A DNA stretch of 64,000 nt from Streptomyces sp. JH14 (GCF_029428675.1 NZ_JAJNEL010000001.1:4650001-4714000), one strand, 5' to 3'. Shown: positions 1 to 10,760, counted from the stretch's first letter. The notes: generated from the sequence alone by a model not told the origin. Made by a program: numbers and translations.

Positions 1-567
1 GAGCTCTGCCGCGGGCGTCAGATCGGCGTGCGGGTCGATGGTGGGCGGGCGCAGCCGATCGGTCTCCATGGCTGCGGTCTCGGTCTCCTCGTCGTTTAAA
101 CGCAGCCGGTCGGACCGGCGCAGCCGCAGGATGAACGGGGCGACCGGACGCTCGTCGCCGACCGGGAGCGGGTCGCGGAGGTAGACGAGTATGGCGTCGG
201 AGAACGTCGGCACGCTGGCCCGGCACAGGCCGAGGACGATCTCGTCCAGGTCTATGCCGCGGGCGATCCGGCGGGTCGCGGCGCCCACGAAACGCAGCCG
301 GTCGCCCTCGCGGCGGGCCACGGTCTGCGGGTCCGGTCCCGCCGCGGAGGTGGGGCCGGCCGCCGCGGCGGGGTTCGATGCCGTGGCGGGGCCGGGAACC
401 GGCCCCGGATTCGAGCCGGGACCCGACGCCGACGGCTTCGGGCCGGGGGCCGGCGTCGCGGCCTGGCCGGGGATCGCCGCGGCGTCCTGCTGCCGCGGCC
501 GGGCGCGTTCCTGCGGCCGGGCGGCGAGAGGCTGCCGGCCTTCGTGGGAGGTGGGATGCTCCGTCAC
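1..567 (-). CDS. Serine phosphatase, RsbU/SpoIIE type, N-terminal part (truncated by window edge)
   Basis: Reading frame open from a GTG at 567 to the left edge, 189 codons, with no stop. The first 75 or so residues are a Pro/Ala/Gly-rich low-complexity stretch. After it comes a segment (RRIARGIDLDEIVLGLCRAS, then VPTFSDAILVYLRDPLP) that resembles the start of the GAF sensor domain of Streptomyces PP2C/SpoIIE phosphatases, which usually continue into a phosphatase and an ATPase domain. The catalytic part lies outside the window, so function is inferred from the N-terminus. These proteins normally dephosphorylate anti-anti-sigma factors. The start is uncertain; no strong ribosome binding site was seen. 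Confidence 0.7.
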   Translation of the reverse strand, partial: MTEHPTSHEGRQPLAARPQERARPRQQDAAAIPGQAATPAPGPKPSASGPGSNPGPVPGPATASNPAAAAGPTSAAGPDPQTVARREGDRLRFVGAATRRIARGIDLDEIVLGLCRASVPTFSDAILVYLRDPLPVGDERPVAPFILRLRRSDRLRLNDEETETAAMETDRLRPPTIDPHADLTPAAEL

Positions 568-938
568 GCGTGGGGTTCCGTCCGTCCGGGCCGGTTGTAT
601 GAGGCAATCACCTTGTGGAGCGCCACTGTGCCCCGGGAAGAGCGGTGATGACAACGGCTGTCACCGCATGCCCGGCTTCGACGGGCCGAAACCGTATGCC
701 CGCAGAGTGGGCAGGTGACGACGTTTCCGGCGTCGGGGCGGCGGAGAGCGTGCACCTTTCCACCCCCTCGTAGTGACTCCTGCGGTTCTTGCCGCTCATG
801 CAACTGAAGCGGCTCATGAAGATCGTGCAACTCGTGCGATGACTTGCGGTCAGGTCCTGCGCCGCGCCCGCCGGTTGAAGCGGAGCAGCCCTCCGGAGGA
901 CGATCCTACGTTTGCCCCCCTGGGGTGCATCAAGGGTC
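568..938. other. Intergenic region without a supported gene
   Basis: This 371-bp gap lies upstream of the truncated phosphatase and downstream of the DUF402 gene. Small frames here have no coding character. The only structure noticed is short direct repeats: TGCAACT at 799 and 826, and GCTCATG at 794 and 812. They could belong to the phosphatase promoter but nothing proves this. Confidence 0.4.
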
Positions 939-1655
939 TCACGACGGCATATGCGAGGGCGTACGGTCCCAGTCATCCGGCAGCGCGGGAACCCGCCACC
1001 GCGGATCGGGACGCCAGTTCTCCCATCCGTCCCGGAACGGCGCGCCCCAGGCGTCGATCACGCCGACGGCCGCGCGGCCCGCCTCCCGTACCCTTCGCGC
1101 GGTCTCACGGTCCATCAGGCCGACCCGCTGCGCCTGGGCGAATTCGTCCTCGTCCAGCCAGCGCCAACTGCGGTCGGGGTGCACGGCGATGTCGAGGAAG
1201 TGGTCCTCCGAGTCGACGCCGCCCGCCCAGCGGGTGCGTGGTTCCTCCAGGTTCACGTACCAGTTGCGAAAGCTCCAGCCGCGGTCCCAGAACAACCAGA
1301 CCGACCAGGGCTCACCGGGCCGGGCGAGCTTCAGCACGCCCGTGCCGAACCACGTCGACCGGGCGGTGGTGCGCGGTGCGGTGTATCGGGTGGCGAGCGG
1401 TTCGGCGTGCACGCTGGTGCCGTCCGCGAGGATCGGCCTGACGCATTGGGTGCCGGGCGCCATCCACACGGCGAGCAGTTCGGCGGTGTCCTGCACGACG
1501 GTGACCGGCCGGCAGATGTGGACCGGCTTCCGGGTGGCGCCGCGCGCCCGGGGGCCGTTGCCCCGGTAGCGCCACAGGATCTGATCGCCCGGCGCCCAGA
1601 ACGCGATGTCCGAGGGCTCGGTCTCTGCGCGCGCGGTGTCTCCGGTACCTGGCAT
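939..1655 (-). CDS. DUF402 domain protein (FomD-like)
   Basis: A 238-residue soluble protein with the DUF402 look: Trp-rich beta segments (PWSVWLFWDRGWSFRNWYVN), a VNLEEP motif and the acidic DSEDHFLDIAVHPD stretch, where DUF402/FomD proteins bind divalent metal and nucleotide. Family members hydrolyse nucleoside di/triphosphates or, in FomD, a CMP-phosphonate; the substrate here is unknown. The ATG at 1655 has no ribosome binding site but sits 6 nt after TAAGAT, so a leaderless transcript is likely. It lies 44 bp downstream of fumC on the same strand. Confidence 0.8.
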   Translation of the reverse strand: MPGTGDTARAETEPSDIAFWAPGDQILWRYRGNGPRARGATRKPVHICRPVTVVQDTAELLAVWMAPGTQCVRPILADGTSVHAEPLATRYTAPRTTARSTWFGTGVLKLARPGEPWSVWLFWDRGWSFRNWYVNLEEPRTRWAGGVDSEDHFLDIAVHPDRSWRWLDEDEFAQAQRVGLMDRETARRVREAGRAAVGVIDAWGAPFRDGWENWRPDPRWRVPALPDDWDRTPSHMPS

Positions 1656-1667
1656 GAAGAGATCTTA
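1653..1667 (-). promoter_or_regulatory. Leaderless promoter of DUF402 gene
   Basis: TAAGAT at 1667-1662 is followed by exactly 6 nt and then the ATG at 1655. This puts transcription start at the start codon. The -35 is weak. Confidence 0.5.
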
Positions 1668-1699
1668 CGGATGCGCCGGGCGGGTCGCTGCGATCCACG

Positions 1700-3112
1700 T
1701 CACGGGCGGGTCATACGCAACACGTCGAGCGCCTCGTCGAGCTGTTCCACCGTGAGGTCGCCGCGCTCGACATACCCCGAGGCCAGCACCACGTCACGGA
1801 TCGTCCGCCGCTCGGCGAGCGACTTCTTGGCGACCTTCGCCGCCTCCTCGTAGCCGATGTACTTGTTCAGCGGGGTGACGACGGACGGCGAGGACTCCGC
1901 GTACTCCCGGGCCCGCTCCACGTCGGCCGTGATGCCGTCGACCGTTCGGTCCGCGAGCAGCCGGGAGACGTTGGCCAGCAGCCGCACCGACTCCAGCAGG
2001 TTCTTGGCGATGACCGGCAGCATGACGTTCAGTTCGAAATTGCCCGCCGCGCCCGCGACGGCGACCGTCGCGTCGTTCCCCATCACCTGGGCGGCGACCA
2101 TCAGGACGGCCTCGGGAATGACCGGGTTCACCTTTCCCGGCATGATCGACGAGCCCGGCTGGAGGTCCGGAAGGCTGATCTCGGCCAGTCCGGTGCGCGG
2201 TCCGGATGCCATCCAGCGCAGATCGTTGGAGATCTTGGTGAGGGAGACGGCGATCGTACGGAGCTGGCCCGACGTCTCGACGAGTCCGTCGCGCGCGCCC
2301 TGCGCCTCGAAGTGGTCGCGGGCCTCGGTGAGCGGCAGTCCGGTGGCGCGGGCGACCTCGGCGATCACCGCCGCGGAGAAGCCGGGCGGGGTGTTGATGC
2401 CGGTGCCGACGGCCGTGCCGCCCAGCGGGAGCTCGGCGAGGCGGGGCAGGGACGCGTTCAGCCGCTCGATGCCGTACCGGATCTGCGCCGCGTATCCGCC
2501 GAACTCCTGACCCAGGGTCACCGGTGTCGCGTCCATCAGATGCGTCCGGCCCGACTTCACGACCTCCGCGAACTCGACGGCCTTGCGCTCCAGCGCGGTC
2601 GCCAGATGGTCCAGTGCGGGGATCAGCTCGCCGGTGACGGCCGCTGTCGCGGCGACGTGGATGGAGGACGGGAAGACGTCGTTGGACGACTGCGAGGCGT
2701 TGACGTGGTCGTTGGGGTGGACCTCGCGCCCGAGGCTCCGGGTGGCGAGGGTGGCCACGACCTCGTTCATGTTCATGTTGGACGACGTACCGGAGCCGGT
2801 CTGGAAGACGTCGATCGGGAAGTGCGCGTCCCAGCGCCCCCCGGCGACCTCGGCGGCCGCGTCCTGGATCGCCGCGGCGATGTCGGGGTCGAGGACCTTC
2901 AGTTCGGCGTTGACCTTGGCCGCCGCGGCCTTGATCCGGGCCAGGGCCTCGATATGGGCCCGCTCCAGGCGCTGGCCGGAGATCGGGAAGTTCTCCACGG
3001 CGCGCTGGGTCTGTGCCCGCCAGTGGGCGTGTGCGGGGACCTTCACCTCGCCCATCGAGTCGTGCTCGATGCGGAATTCCGTGCCGTCGGCGGGGTTCTG
3101 TGCGTCGTCCAT
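1700..3112 (-). CDS. fumC: Fumarate hydratase class II
   Basis: Interconverts fumarate and L-malate in the TCA cycle by the iron-independent class II enzyme. The 470-residue length is normal for FumC. Family signatures are intact: the substrate loop GSSIMPGKVNPVIPE, TGSGTSSNMNMNEV, and SQSSNDVFPSSIHVA. The ATG at 3112 was chosen over a longer frame because AGGAGGT lies 8 nt upstream and the protein then begins like other FumCs. It is divergent from a secreted SGNH hydrolase, 107 bp away. A second, unrelated class I fumarase gene lies 2.7 kb away on the same strand. Aspartase is the main alternative in this superfamily, but the SSNDVFPS context favours FumC. Confidence 0.95.
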   Translation of the reverse strand: MDDAQNPADGTEFRIEHDSMGEVKVPAHAHWRAQTQRAVENFPISGQRLERAHIEALARIKAAAAKVNAELKVLDPDIAAAIQDAAAEVAGGRWDAHFPIDVFQTGSGTSSNMNMNEVVATLATRSLGREVHPNDHVNASQSSNDVFPSSIHVAATAAVTGELIPALDHLATALERKAVEFAEVVKSGRTHLMDATPVTLGQEFGGYAAQIRYGIERLNASLPRLAELPLGGTAVGTGINTPPGFSAAVIAEVARATGLPLTEARDHFEAQGARDGLVETSGQLRTIAVSLTKISNDLRWMASGPRTGLAEISLPDLQPGSSIMPGKVNPVIPEAVLMVAAQVMGNDATVAVAGAAGNFELNVMLPVIAKNLLESVRLLANVSRLLADRTVDGITADVERAREYAESSPSVVTPLNKYIGYEEAAKVAKKSLAERRTIRDVVLASGYVERGDLTVEQLDEALDVLRMTRP

Positions 3113-3219
3113 GGGTTTCAACCTCCTGAAAAAGTTGAGCACTTGTCCGGTTCCGTGTATTCCCAAGTCTCCTACCGGCCAGTAAATACCGGGGAGTACC
3201 CACAACCCGGGGAGGCGCA

Positions 3220-4749
3220 ATGACGCGCACCAGACACAGACTCCGCTGTGCGGTCGCGGCCGCCGCGGCCGTGGCGGCCGCATGGGGCGCAACGGCCGCT
3301 GCCGCCGGGCCGGCAGGCGCGGCCGCCAGGTCCGGTTCCACCACTACCGCATCCACCCCTCTCCCGCCCGAGCTGGAGGCCGTCCGCGCCGCCGAGGCCA
3401 CCCGGCTGTACGGCGATCCGGCCGAGCGTCCGCTCGCCGACCGCAGGACCGGACTGATCTCGCTCGGCGACAGCGAGATATCCGGCGAGGGCGTCGGGAC
3501 GTACGAGGCCGGCACCGACGGCCCCGGCAACTGGTGCCACCGTTCGCCCGACGCCGCCATCCACCGCACCGGGATCCCCGCCGACGTCACGTACAACGTC
3601 TCCTGCTCCGGTGCGTACACCGGCAACATCGTGATCGGCGGATCGAAGCAGTACGCCGACGAACTCGTGCAGAGCGACAACCTCGCCATCAAGGCCCGGA
3701 ACACCCGCATCAAGATGATCGTGCTCGTGGTGGGAGCCAACGACGACCTCCAGTTCGGTCCGGTCATGACGGACTGCGTGGAGCGCTGGGTCCTCCTGCG
3801 GGGTGCGTGCCGGCCGACGTACGAGGGCGGCTGGCAGGCGCGCGTCGACGGACTCGTGCCCAAGGTCGAGAAAACGGTGCGCGACCTGAGGACCGTCATG
3901 TCCGACGCCGGGTACGGCACCGACGGCTACAAGCTCGTCGTCATGGGCTACCCGAGCCCGATCGGCCCGGACATCTACGACAACCCTGACTTCCCCGGCA
4001 AGCTCCCCGGCGGCTGTGCCGGATACGACTCCGACGCCGCCTGGGGCCGCAACGTCGCGGTCCCCGTCTTCGAGCGCGGCATGCGCAAGGCGGCCGCCGA
4101 CACCGGAGCCGTCTACCTCGACAACTCCCGGCTCTTCCACGGCCACGAGGTCTGCAGCGAGAACACCTGGGCCCGCGGCCTCTTCATCGACCTGTCGCAC
4201 TTCCCGCCGGACGCCAACTCCGTCCGGCAGTCCTTCCACCCGAACACGCGCGGCCACGCGGCCTTCGCCTCCTGCCTGACCCAGATCTACGACTCGGGTC
4301 TGCGCGAGGCGAGCTGCGCCGACCCGGCGAGCACGGGACAGCCGGTGCTCCGGCCCTTCGCGTGGGACGACGTCTTCAAGCCCCTGAGGAACGAGGCCAC
4401 GGGCACCTGCGTGGACGTCCCGGCCTCGGTGACCCGCAACAACACGAAGATCGCGGGCTGGGGCTGCCACGGCGGCCGCAACCAGGGCTGGTGGTACGAC
4501 GCGGGCACGAAGACCATCCGTACGCAACTGAGCCACGACCGGTGCCTCGATGTGCCGGGTGCCGACTACAGGGCGGGCGCCACGCTCATCGTGTGGAACT
4601 GCTCGGGCGCTGCGAACCAGCAGTTCGTCCGGGAGTCGGGGACCGTGCGCCCGGCGGCCTCGACAGGACTGTGTCTGACGCTGGCCGCGGCCGAGGACCC
4701 GCTGAAGCTGCAGGTGTGCGACGGGACGGCGAAGCAGCGATTCGCGTAG
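3220..4749 (+). CDS. Secreted SGNH/GDSL hydrolase with C-terminal ricin-type lectin domain
   Basis: A 509-residue exported protein. Residues 1-35 form an Ala-rich Sec signal peptide ending near AGAAA. The SGNH esterase domain carries the nucleophile block SLGDSEISGEG (Ser85), the Asn block GANDDLQF and the His block SFHPNTRGH. From about residue 375 a ricin B-like beta-trefoil follows, with Cys-rich repeats such as TGTCVDVP, HDRCLDVPG and TGLCLTL ending in QRF. This suggests an extracellular lipase or esterase targeted to polysaccharide; the substrate is unknown. The start has a GGGGAGG site 4 nt upstream. A hairpin at 4792-4821 lies between it and the convergent DUF2785 gene. Confidence 0.88.
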   Translation: MTRTRHRLRCAVAAAAAVAAAWGATAAAAGPAGAAARSGSTTTASTPLPPELEAVRAAEATRLYGDPAERPLADRRTGLISLGDSEISGEGVGTYEAGTDGPGNWCHRSPDAAIHRTGIPADVTYNVSCSGAYTGNIVIGGSKQYADELVQSDNLAIKARNTRIKMIVLVVGANDDLQFGPVMTDCVERWVLLRGACRPTYEGGWQARVDGLVPKVEKTVRDLRTVMSDAGYGTDGYKLVVMGYPSPIGPDIYDNPDFPGKLPGGCAGYDSDAAWGRNVAVPVFERGMRKAAADTGAVYLDNSRLFHGHEVCSENTWARGLFIDLSHFPPDANSVRQSFHPNTRGHAAFASCLTQIYDSGLREASCADPASTGQPVLRPFAWDDVFKPLRNEATGTCVDVPASVTRNNTKIAGWGCHGGRNQGWWYDAGTKTIRTQLSHDRCLDVPGADYRAGATLIVWNCSGAANQQFVRESGTVRPAASTGLCLTLAAAEDPLKLQVCDGTAKQRFA

Positions 4750-4791
4750 CCGTCACGACGAGGGGCGGGGCGGTCGCCGGGTGCGGCCACC

Positions 4792-4821
4792 CCGCTCGCG
4801 GGCGCCGGGGCCCGCGAGCGG
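4792..4821. terminator. Bidirectional hairpin terminator
   Basis: Perfect 12-bp inverted repeat (CCGCTCGCGGGC, loop of 6 nt) between the convergent SGNH hydrolase and DUF2785 genes. Confidence 0.7.
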
Positions 4822-4835
4822 CGGGCACAGGTGCG

Positions 4836-5621
4836 TCACCCGGCGTACGGGGCCACGATCGCCAGGGTTTCGGCGAGGGAGTCGAGGACCACGGCTCGAT
4901 GGGTGGGTGTACGCAGCGCTTCCGCGCCGGGACCGCGAAAGCCGCGGTCGGCCAGGATGTAGAGCATGCGCAGCGTGCGCATGGTGTTGGAGGCCCAGGC
5001 GGGTACCGGCCCCGGCTCTCCTGTGCGGAAGGCCGCAGCGACGGGATCCAGCCACTGCGCGGACTGGGCGGTGGTGAGGCCGGGGTGGCCGAGGATCTGG
5101 GCGAGGGCGAAGGCCAGGCGGTCGTCCTCCTGCGCGTCGAAGAGGTGGTCCGTGGCTGCCAGCAGCCGGGAGACCGCCAGTTCGGCCAGCGGGTACGGGT
5201 CCTGCCGGGGATGGCGGGAGAGGGCGGCCAGCAGGTCGGCCCCGTGTGCGGGAGCATGCAACCAGCCGAGCTCGGGGTCATGCCCCCGCAGGTCGGTCTC
5301 GGCAGGGAACCAGTCGGCGAAGGCGCTCCACCACTCCTGCTTCCACTCGCCCCCGTCGGCGATGAGGGCGAGGACGAGCGGCGCAAAGGTGCGGGCCTGA
5401 ATGGCGGGCGAAGCGAAATGTGCCGCCATGCGGTCCCCCACGTACCGCAGCTCCGACGGCTCGAGCACCGGGACCCAACGCCTGGCCGTGCGGTACGCCA
5501 GATCGTCGCGCACGACAGGGTCGGGGGAGCGGAGGTCCGTAATGAGCCCGTCGAGGGCCGCGGCGCGGGGCGGCCCCTGGAGCCTGCGGATGTCGGTCTC
5601 TCGGCTCTGTGAGGTGTCCAT
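4836..5621 (-). CDS. DUF2785 family protein
   Basis: A 261-residue soluble, mostly helical protein. Its middle, with repeats like WWSAFADWFPAETDLRGHD, the GADLLAALSRHPR helix and NTMRTLRMLYILADRGFRG, matches my memory of the DUF2785 family, which has no established function. No signal peptide or membrane segment is visible. The ATG at 5621 lacks a ribosome binding site but follows TAGCCT by 6 nt, which suggests a leaderless message. It follows the class I fumarase on the same strand, separated by a hairpin at 5699-5735, so it is probably transcribed on its own. Confidence 0.8.
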   Translation of the reverse strand: MDTSQSRETDIRRLQGPPRAAALDGLITDLRSPDPVVRDDLAYRTARRWVPVLEPSELRYVGDRMAAHFASPAIQARTFAPLVLALIADGGEWKQEWWSAFADWFPAETDLRGHDPELGWLHAPAHGADLLAALSRHPRQDPYPLAELAVSRLLAATDHLFDAQEDDRLAFALAQILGHPGLTTAQSAQWLDPVAAAFRTGEPGPVPAWASNTMRTLRMLYILADRGFRGPGAEALRTPTHRAVVLDSLAETLAIVAPYAG

Positions 5622-5633
5622 GGCGGGAGGCTA
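5619..5633 (-). promoter_or_regulatory. Leaderless promoter of DUF2785 gene
   Basis: TAGCCT at 5633-5628, 6 nt, then the ATG at 5621. Confidence 0.45.
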
Positions 5634-5698
5634 TCCGTGGCTCATGGAGAGATGGGGTGCGGGGGCGACGCTTCCGGGGACGGGTGCGGGCGTACACG

Positions 5699-5735
5699 GA
5701 ACGGCCCGGCCTCCCTCACGGGTGCCGGGCCGTTC
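5699..5735 (-). terminator. Terminator of class I fumarase gene
   Basis: A 12-bp stem (GAACGGCCCGGC type arms at 5699-5710 and 5724-5735) begins 38 nt past the fumarase stop codon. Confidence 0.7.
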
Positions 5736-5773
5736 TGCCGTCTCCGGGTGGTCAGGGGCTGTGCCCCGGACGA

Positions 5774-7435
<1,662 letters not shown>

Positions 7436-7592
7436 TACGGCCATTCCTCACTCGGCGACAGCGGCTGTCCACCCTTGGGCAGCGCACCCACCAGGGTAGA
7501 ACGCCGTGAGTGCGCCGAACCTGTGAGGTAAGGCTCAGTTCGGGGTCCGCCGGCGCCTGCCATCCCGGGCCTGTCGCGATCTATCGCGTTTG

Positions 7593-7609
7593 GGTACGCT
7601 GGGCCGGTG
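7593..7609 (+). promoter_or_regulatory. Leaderless promoter of DUF1707 gene
   Basis: TACGCT at 7595-7600, 6 nt, then GTG at 7607. A possible -35 (CTGTCG) lies at 7571-7576, 18 nt upstream. Confidence 0.5.
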
Positions 7610-8281
7610 GACCTCGAAAAGCACCCTCAGCAGCCCGCCGCCCCGGCGCAGCCCGCGCCCGCCGGTATCCGCGCCTCCGACGCAGACCGGGACCGGTTCG
7701 CGGACATCCTGCGGGACGCCATGGCGGAGGGCCGGCTGACGGCCGAGGAGCACGCCGAGCGGGTCGACGCCGTCTACCGTGCCAAGACCGTGGGCGAACT
7801 CGAGCCGCTGGTAGGGGATCTGCCGGTCCCCGGCGGCTCCACCCGCCCGTCGTCCGGCACGCCGTACGCGTACGGCCCCGAGGCCCCCGCGGGCCCGGCC
7901 GAGAGCCTGGTCGCGGTCTTCAGCAGTTCCACCCGCAAGGGGCGCTGGCGGGTCGGTGGACGTACGAACGCGTTCGCGCTCTTCGGCAGCGTGGAGATCG
8001 ATCTGACCGAGGCCCTTTTCGGCCAGCGGCTCACCGTCATCAATGCGACCTCCCTCTTCGGAAGCATCGAGATCAAGGTTCCGGAGAACATCTCGCTGAG
8101 AGGGAGCGGAACGGGCGTCTTCGGCAATTTCGAAGTCGTCACCCTGGATTCCGCGGACCCGGAGGCGCCGGTGGTCGTCGTCAACGGCTATTCCGTGTTC
8201 GGAAACGTCGAGGCAAAGCCGAAGCGCGGGAAACTCATTACGGATCTCCGCGACCAGCTGCGCAAACACCTCGGTCACTGA
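7607..8281 (+). CDS. DUF1707 protein with LiaF-like C-terminal domain
   Basis: A 224-residue protein. Residues 20-70 form a DUF1707 domain (IRASDADRDRFADILRDAMA, then GRLTAEEHAERVDAVYRAKT), a small domain common at the N-terminus of actinobacterial membrane or surface proteins. After a Pro/Gly linker, residues 100-205 contain beta repeats with the recurring phrase LFGS/VFGN, as in the LiaF/cell-wall-active antibiotic response family. No transmembrane helix is seen, so it may act at the inner face of the membrane. A role in envelope-stress sensing is inferred by family resemblance only. It is divergent from the class I fumarase. Confidence 0.8.
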   Translation: MDLEKHPQQPAAPAQPAPAGIRASDADRDRFADILRDAMAEGRLTAEEHAERVDAVYRAKTVGELEPLVGDLPVPGGSTRPSSGTPYAYGPEAPAGPAESLVAVFSSSTRKGRWRVGGRTNAFALFGSVEIDLTEALFGQRLTVINATSLFGSIEIKVPENISLRGSGTGVFGNFEVVTLDSADPEAPVVVVNGYSVFGNVEAKPKRGKLITDLRDQLRKHLGH

Positions 8282-8455
8282 TCCCGCACCGCGTCGCCGC
8301 GCAACGGTCCGCACCGCCCCGGATCCGGCCAAAATTCCGCTCGACCGCAATTCCGTCACCCGGAACCCCGTGCCACTCAGTGCTTAGGCGCGCGCACAAC
8401 GGGTAGGGAGTGCTGCATCGTCTCTCGCTCGCGAAGCCGTCGTCAGGAGTAGACC

Positions 8456-8827
8456 GTGCTGCAACTGCCGCATCAGCCCCTGCAGGTCGCCGCCGTTCCC
8501 ACCCAGCGCACTCCTGCTCGGGAGGACCAGGCCGGCCCCTGGCACTCGGAGGCGGTGTGCCGCCGGGACGAAGCCGGGCTGTTCTTCGCCCCCTCGAAGG
8601 AGCCGACTGCTGCCCGCCTGTCGCGCGAGGAGTCCGCCAAGCGGGTCTGCGCGCGCTGTCCCGTGATGATCGAATGCCGCGAACACGCCTTGATGCAGCC
8701 CGAGCCGTACGGGGTGTGGGGCGGCCTGACCGCTGCCGAACGCCGTGTGGTGCTCGCCCGCCGCAGACGGCGCGAGATGGAGCTCAAGGCGGCCGCCTCG
8801 GCGGACCGCATCGCCGCGGCCGGCTGA
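8456..8827 (+). CDS. wblI: WhiB-like iron-sulfur transcription factor
   Basis: A 123-residue WhiB-family protein. The four cluster cysteines are present at residues 35, 65, 68 and 74 (CARCPVMIEC), followed by the GVWGG turn at 86-90 and a basic DNA-binding tail (ARRRRREMELKA). Wbl proteins bind a [4Fe-4S] cluster and usually act with the principal sigma factor region 4. The GTG at 8456 is supported by AGGAG 7 nt upstream. The symbol rests on position next to glpX, where I recall wblI in S. coelicolor; the family call is firmer than the symbol. It is convergent with glpX across two hairpins. Confidence 0.88.
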   Translation: MLQLPHQPLQVAAVPTQRTPAREDQAGPWHSEAVCRRDEAGLFFAPSKEPTAARLSREESAKRVCARCPVMIECREHALMQPEPYGVWGGLTAAERRVVLARRRRREMELKAAASADRIAAAG

Positions 8828-8854
8828 CCTCCCGGCACGCACGGTTCCGCACCG

Positions 8855-8900
8855 ACGCGGAGAGGCGCCCCCACCGCACATGGGGGGCGCCTCTCCGCGT
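8855..8900 (+). terminator. Strong hairpin terminator after the wbl gene
   Basis: Perfect 18-bp inverted repeat (arms 8855-8872 and 8883-8900, loop of 10 nt) starting 28 nt past the wbl stop codon. Confidence 0.8.
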
Positions 8901-8948
8901 TCGGCGGCTGTCGCGCGGCCTGCATGCGGCCTGCGCGTGGCCTGTCGG

Positions 8949-8979
8949 GGTGTGGCGCCGCTTCACGCGGTGCCACACC
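8949..8979 (-). terminator. Terminator of glpX
   Basis: An 11-bp stem with one G-U pair (GGTGTGGCGCC at 8949-8959 with 8969-8979) about 17 nt past the glpX stop codon. Confidence 0.65.
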
Positions 8980-8995
8980 TGCGCCGACGTCTGCG

Positions 8996-10027
8996 CTACT
9001 TCGCGCGGTCGAAGTCGATCGCGCTGTAGGCGCGCAGCTTCGACAGCCGGTGGGTCGAGTCGATCTTGCGGATCGTGCCGGACTTGGACCGCATCACGAT
9101 CGACTCGGTGGTCGCCGTCTCGCTGCGGTACCGCACACCGCGCATCAGCTCGCCGTCCGTGATGCCGGTCGCGACGAAGAACACGTTGTCGCCGCTGACC
9201 AGGTCGTTCGTGGACAGCACCCGGTCCAGGTCGTGCCCGGCGTCCAGCGCGCGCTGCCGCTCCGCCTCGTCCTTCGGCCAGAGCTTGCCCTGGATGACAC
9301 CGCCGAGGCACTTTATGGCGCAGGCCGAGATGATGCCCTCGGGCGTGCCGCCGATGCCCATCAGCAGGTCGACGCCGGTGCCCTCGCGGGCGGCCATGAT
9401 CGAGCCGGCGACATCGCCGTCGGTGATGAACTTGATCCGGGCGCCGGTCTCCCGGATCTCCTTGACGATGCCCTCGTGGCGCGGGCGGTCCAGGATGACG
9501 ACGGTGACGTCCTCGGGGGCGGAGTTCTTCGCCTTCGCGACCCGGCGGATGTTCACCGACACCGGGGCGTTGATGTCCACGAAGTCGGCGGCCTCGGGAC
9601 CGGTGACCAGCTTGTCCATGTAGAAGACCGCGGAAGGGTCGAACATGGTGCCGCGGTCGGCGGCGGCCAGCACGGCGATCGCGTTGGGCATGCCCTTGGC
9701 GTTCAGGGTCGTGCCGTCGATCGGGTCCACGGCGATGTCGACCTCGGCGCCGGTGCCGTCGCCGACCCGCTCGCCGTTGAACAGCATGGGGGCTTCGTCC
9801 TTCTCGCCCTCGCCGATGACGACGACGCCGTTCATCGAGACGGTGGAGACGAGGGTCCGCATGGCGTTGACGGCGGCGCCGTCGGCGCCGATCTTGTCGC
9901 CGCGGCCCACCCAGCGCCCGGCGGCCATGGCGGCGGCCTCGGTGACCCGGACCAGCTCAAGGGCCAGGTTGCGGTCGGGGGCCTCCGGGGAGACCTCGAG
10001 CTGAGACGGCAGGTGATGTTCGGACAT
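8996..10027 (-). CDS. glpX: Fructose-1,6-bisphosphatase class II
   Basis: A 343-residue GlpX-type phosphatase that converts fructose 1,6-bisphosphate to fructose 6-phosphate in gluconeogenesis. Metal and substrate motifs are intact: GRGDKIGADGAAVNAMR, VVIGEGEKDEAPM, VDIAVDPIDGTTLNAKG and GIGGTPEGIISACA. Streptomyces generally lacks the class I enzyme, so this is probably the essential gluconeogenic phosphatase. The ATG at 10027 has AAGGTG 7 nt upstream. It is divergent from the DUF4245 gene (166 bp) and convergent with the wbl gene. Confidence 0.95.
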   Translation of the reverse strand: MSEHHLPSQLEVSPEAPDRNLALELVRVTEAAAMAAGRWVGRGDKIGADGAAVNAMRTLVSTVSMNGVVVIGEGEKDEAPMLFNGERVGDGTGAEVDIAVDPIDGTTLNAKGMPNAIAVLAAADRGTMFDPSAVFYMDKLVTGPEAADFVDINAPVSVNIRRVAKAKNSAPEDVTVVILDRPRHEGIVKEIRETGARIKFITDGDVAGSIMAAREGTGVDLLMGIGGTPEGIISACAIKCLGGVIQGKLWPKDEAERQRALDAGHDLDRVLSTNDLVSGDNVFFVATGITDGELMRGVRYRSETATTESIVMRSKSGTIRKIDSTHRLSKLRAYSAIDFDRAK

Positions 10028-10193
10028 CGGAGCGCACCTTTCTGTACGACGACGACCGGAAGAGGGTGATGTGACTCTATCGCCAGGACGACAATATGAG
10101 CAGACCGGGTCACGTTTGAGCGGCCCAGTGGCCGGTTGTCGCGGGTACCTGCCCCTGGGACGGGTCCGCCGGGCCTAATGCGAACATGGACCC

Positions 10194-10712
10194 GTGGCAA
10201 GCAAGCGAGGCAAGCAGACAGTGCGGGACATGTTCCTGTCGATGGCGGTGATCTCCGCCGTCGCCGGGGGTGTCTACATTTTCGTACCGCACGACGACAA
10301 GGCCAACCCGGTCAAGGCGGTCGACTACCGGGTGGAGCTCCTGACGGCGCGGCGCGCGGCGCCGTATCCGGTGGCCGCTCCGGCGGGTCTGTCCAAGGAC
10401 TGGAAGCCCACCTCGGTCAGTTACGAGCGTGAGTCGGGCAACGGCTGGCACCTGGGCTTCCTCGACCCGGACGGCAAGTACGTCGCGGTGGAGCAGTCCA
10501 CGGCGCCGGCGAAGAAGTACGTCCCCGAGGTCAGCCAGGACGCGAAGAACACCGGACGCACGCAGCAGGTCGCGGGCGAGACGTGGCAGCACTGGGAGGG
10601 CCCCAAGTACGACGCCCTGGTGCGCCACGGCGACGGTGCGACCACGGTCGTCACGGGCTCGGCGTCGCCCCGGCGGCTGGCGGAGATGGTCGCCGCACTC
10701 AAGACCTCCTGA
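10194..10712 (+). CDS. DUF4245 membrane-anchored protein
   Basis: A 172-residue protein with a basic start (ASKRGKQ), one uncleaved N-terminal transmembrane helix at about 12-32 (MFLSMAVISAVAGGVYIFV) and an extracytoplasmic DUF4245 domain containing VSYERESGNGWHLGF and TWQHWEGPKYDALVR. The function of DUF4245 is not established. The GTG at 10194 was chosen because an upstream ATG at 10186 is out of frame. A partial -10 (GAACAT) lies 6 nt before the GTG, so it too may be leaderless. The gene ends before a 46-bp palindrome. Confidence 0.8.
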   Translation: MASKRGKQTVRDMFLSMAVISAVAGGVYIFVPHDDKANPVKAVDYRVELLTARRAAPYPVAAPAGLSKDWKPTSVSYERESGNGWHLGFLDPDGKYVAVEQSTAPAKKYVPEVSQDAKNTGRTQQVAGETWQHWEGPKYDALVRHGDGATTVVTGSASPRRLAEMVAALKTS

Positions 10713-10760
10713 GCGGGGCGCATGGCATACGGCCGTACGGCATTGCGGTCGTACGGCAGA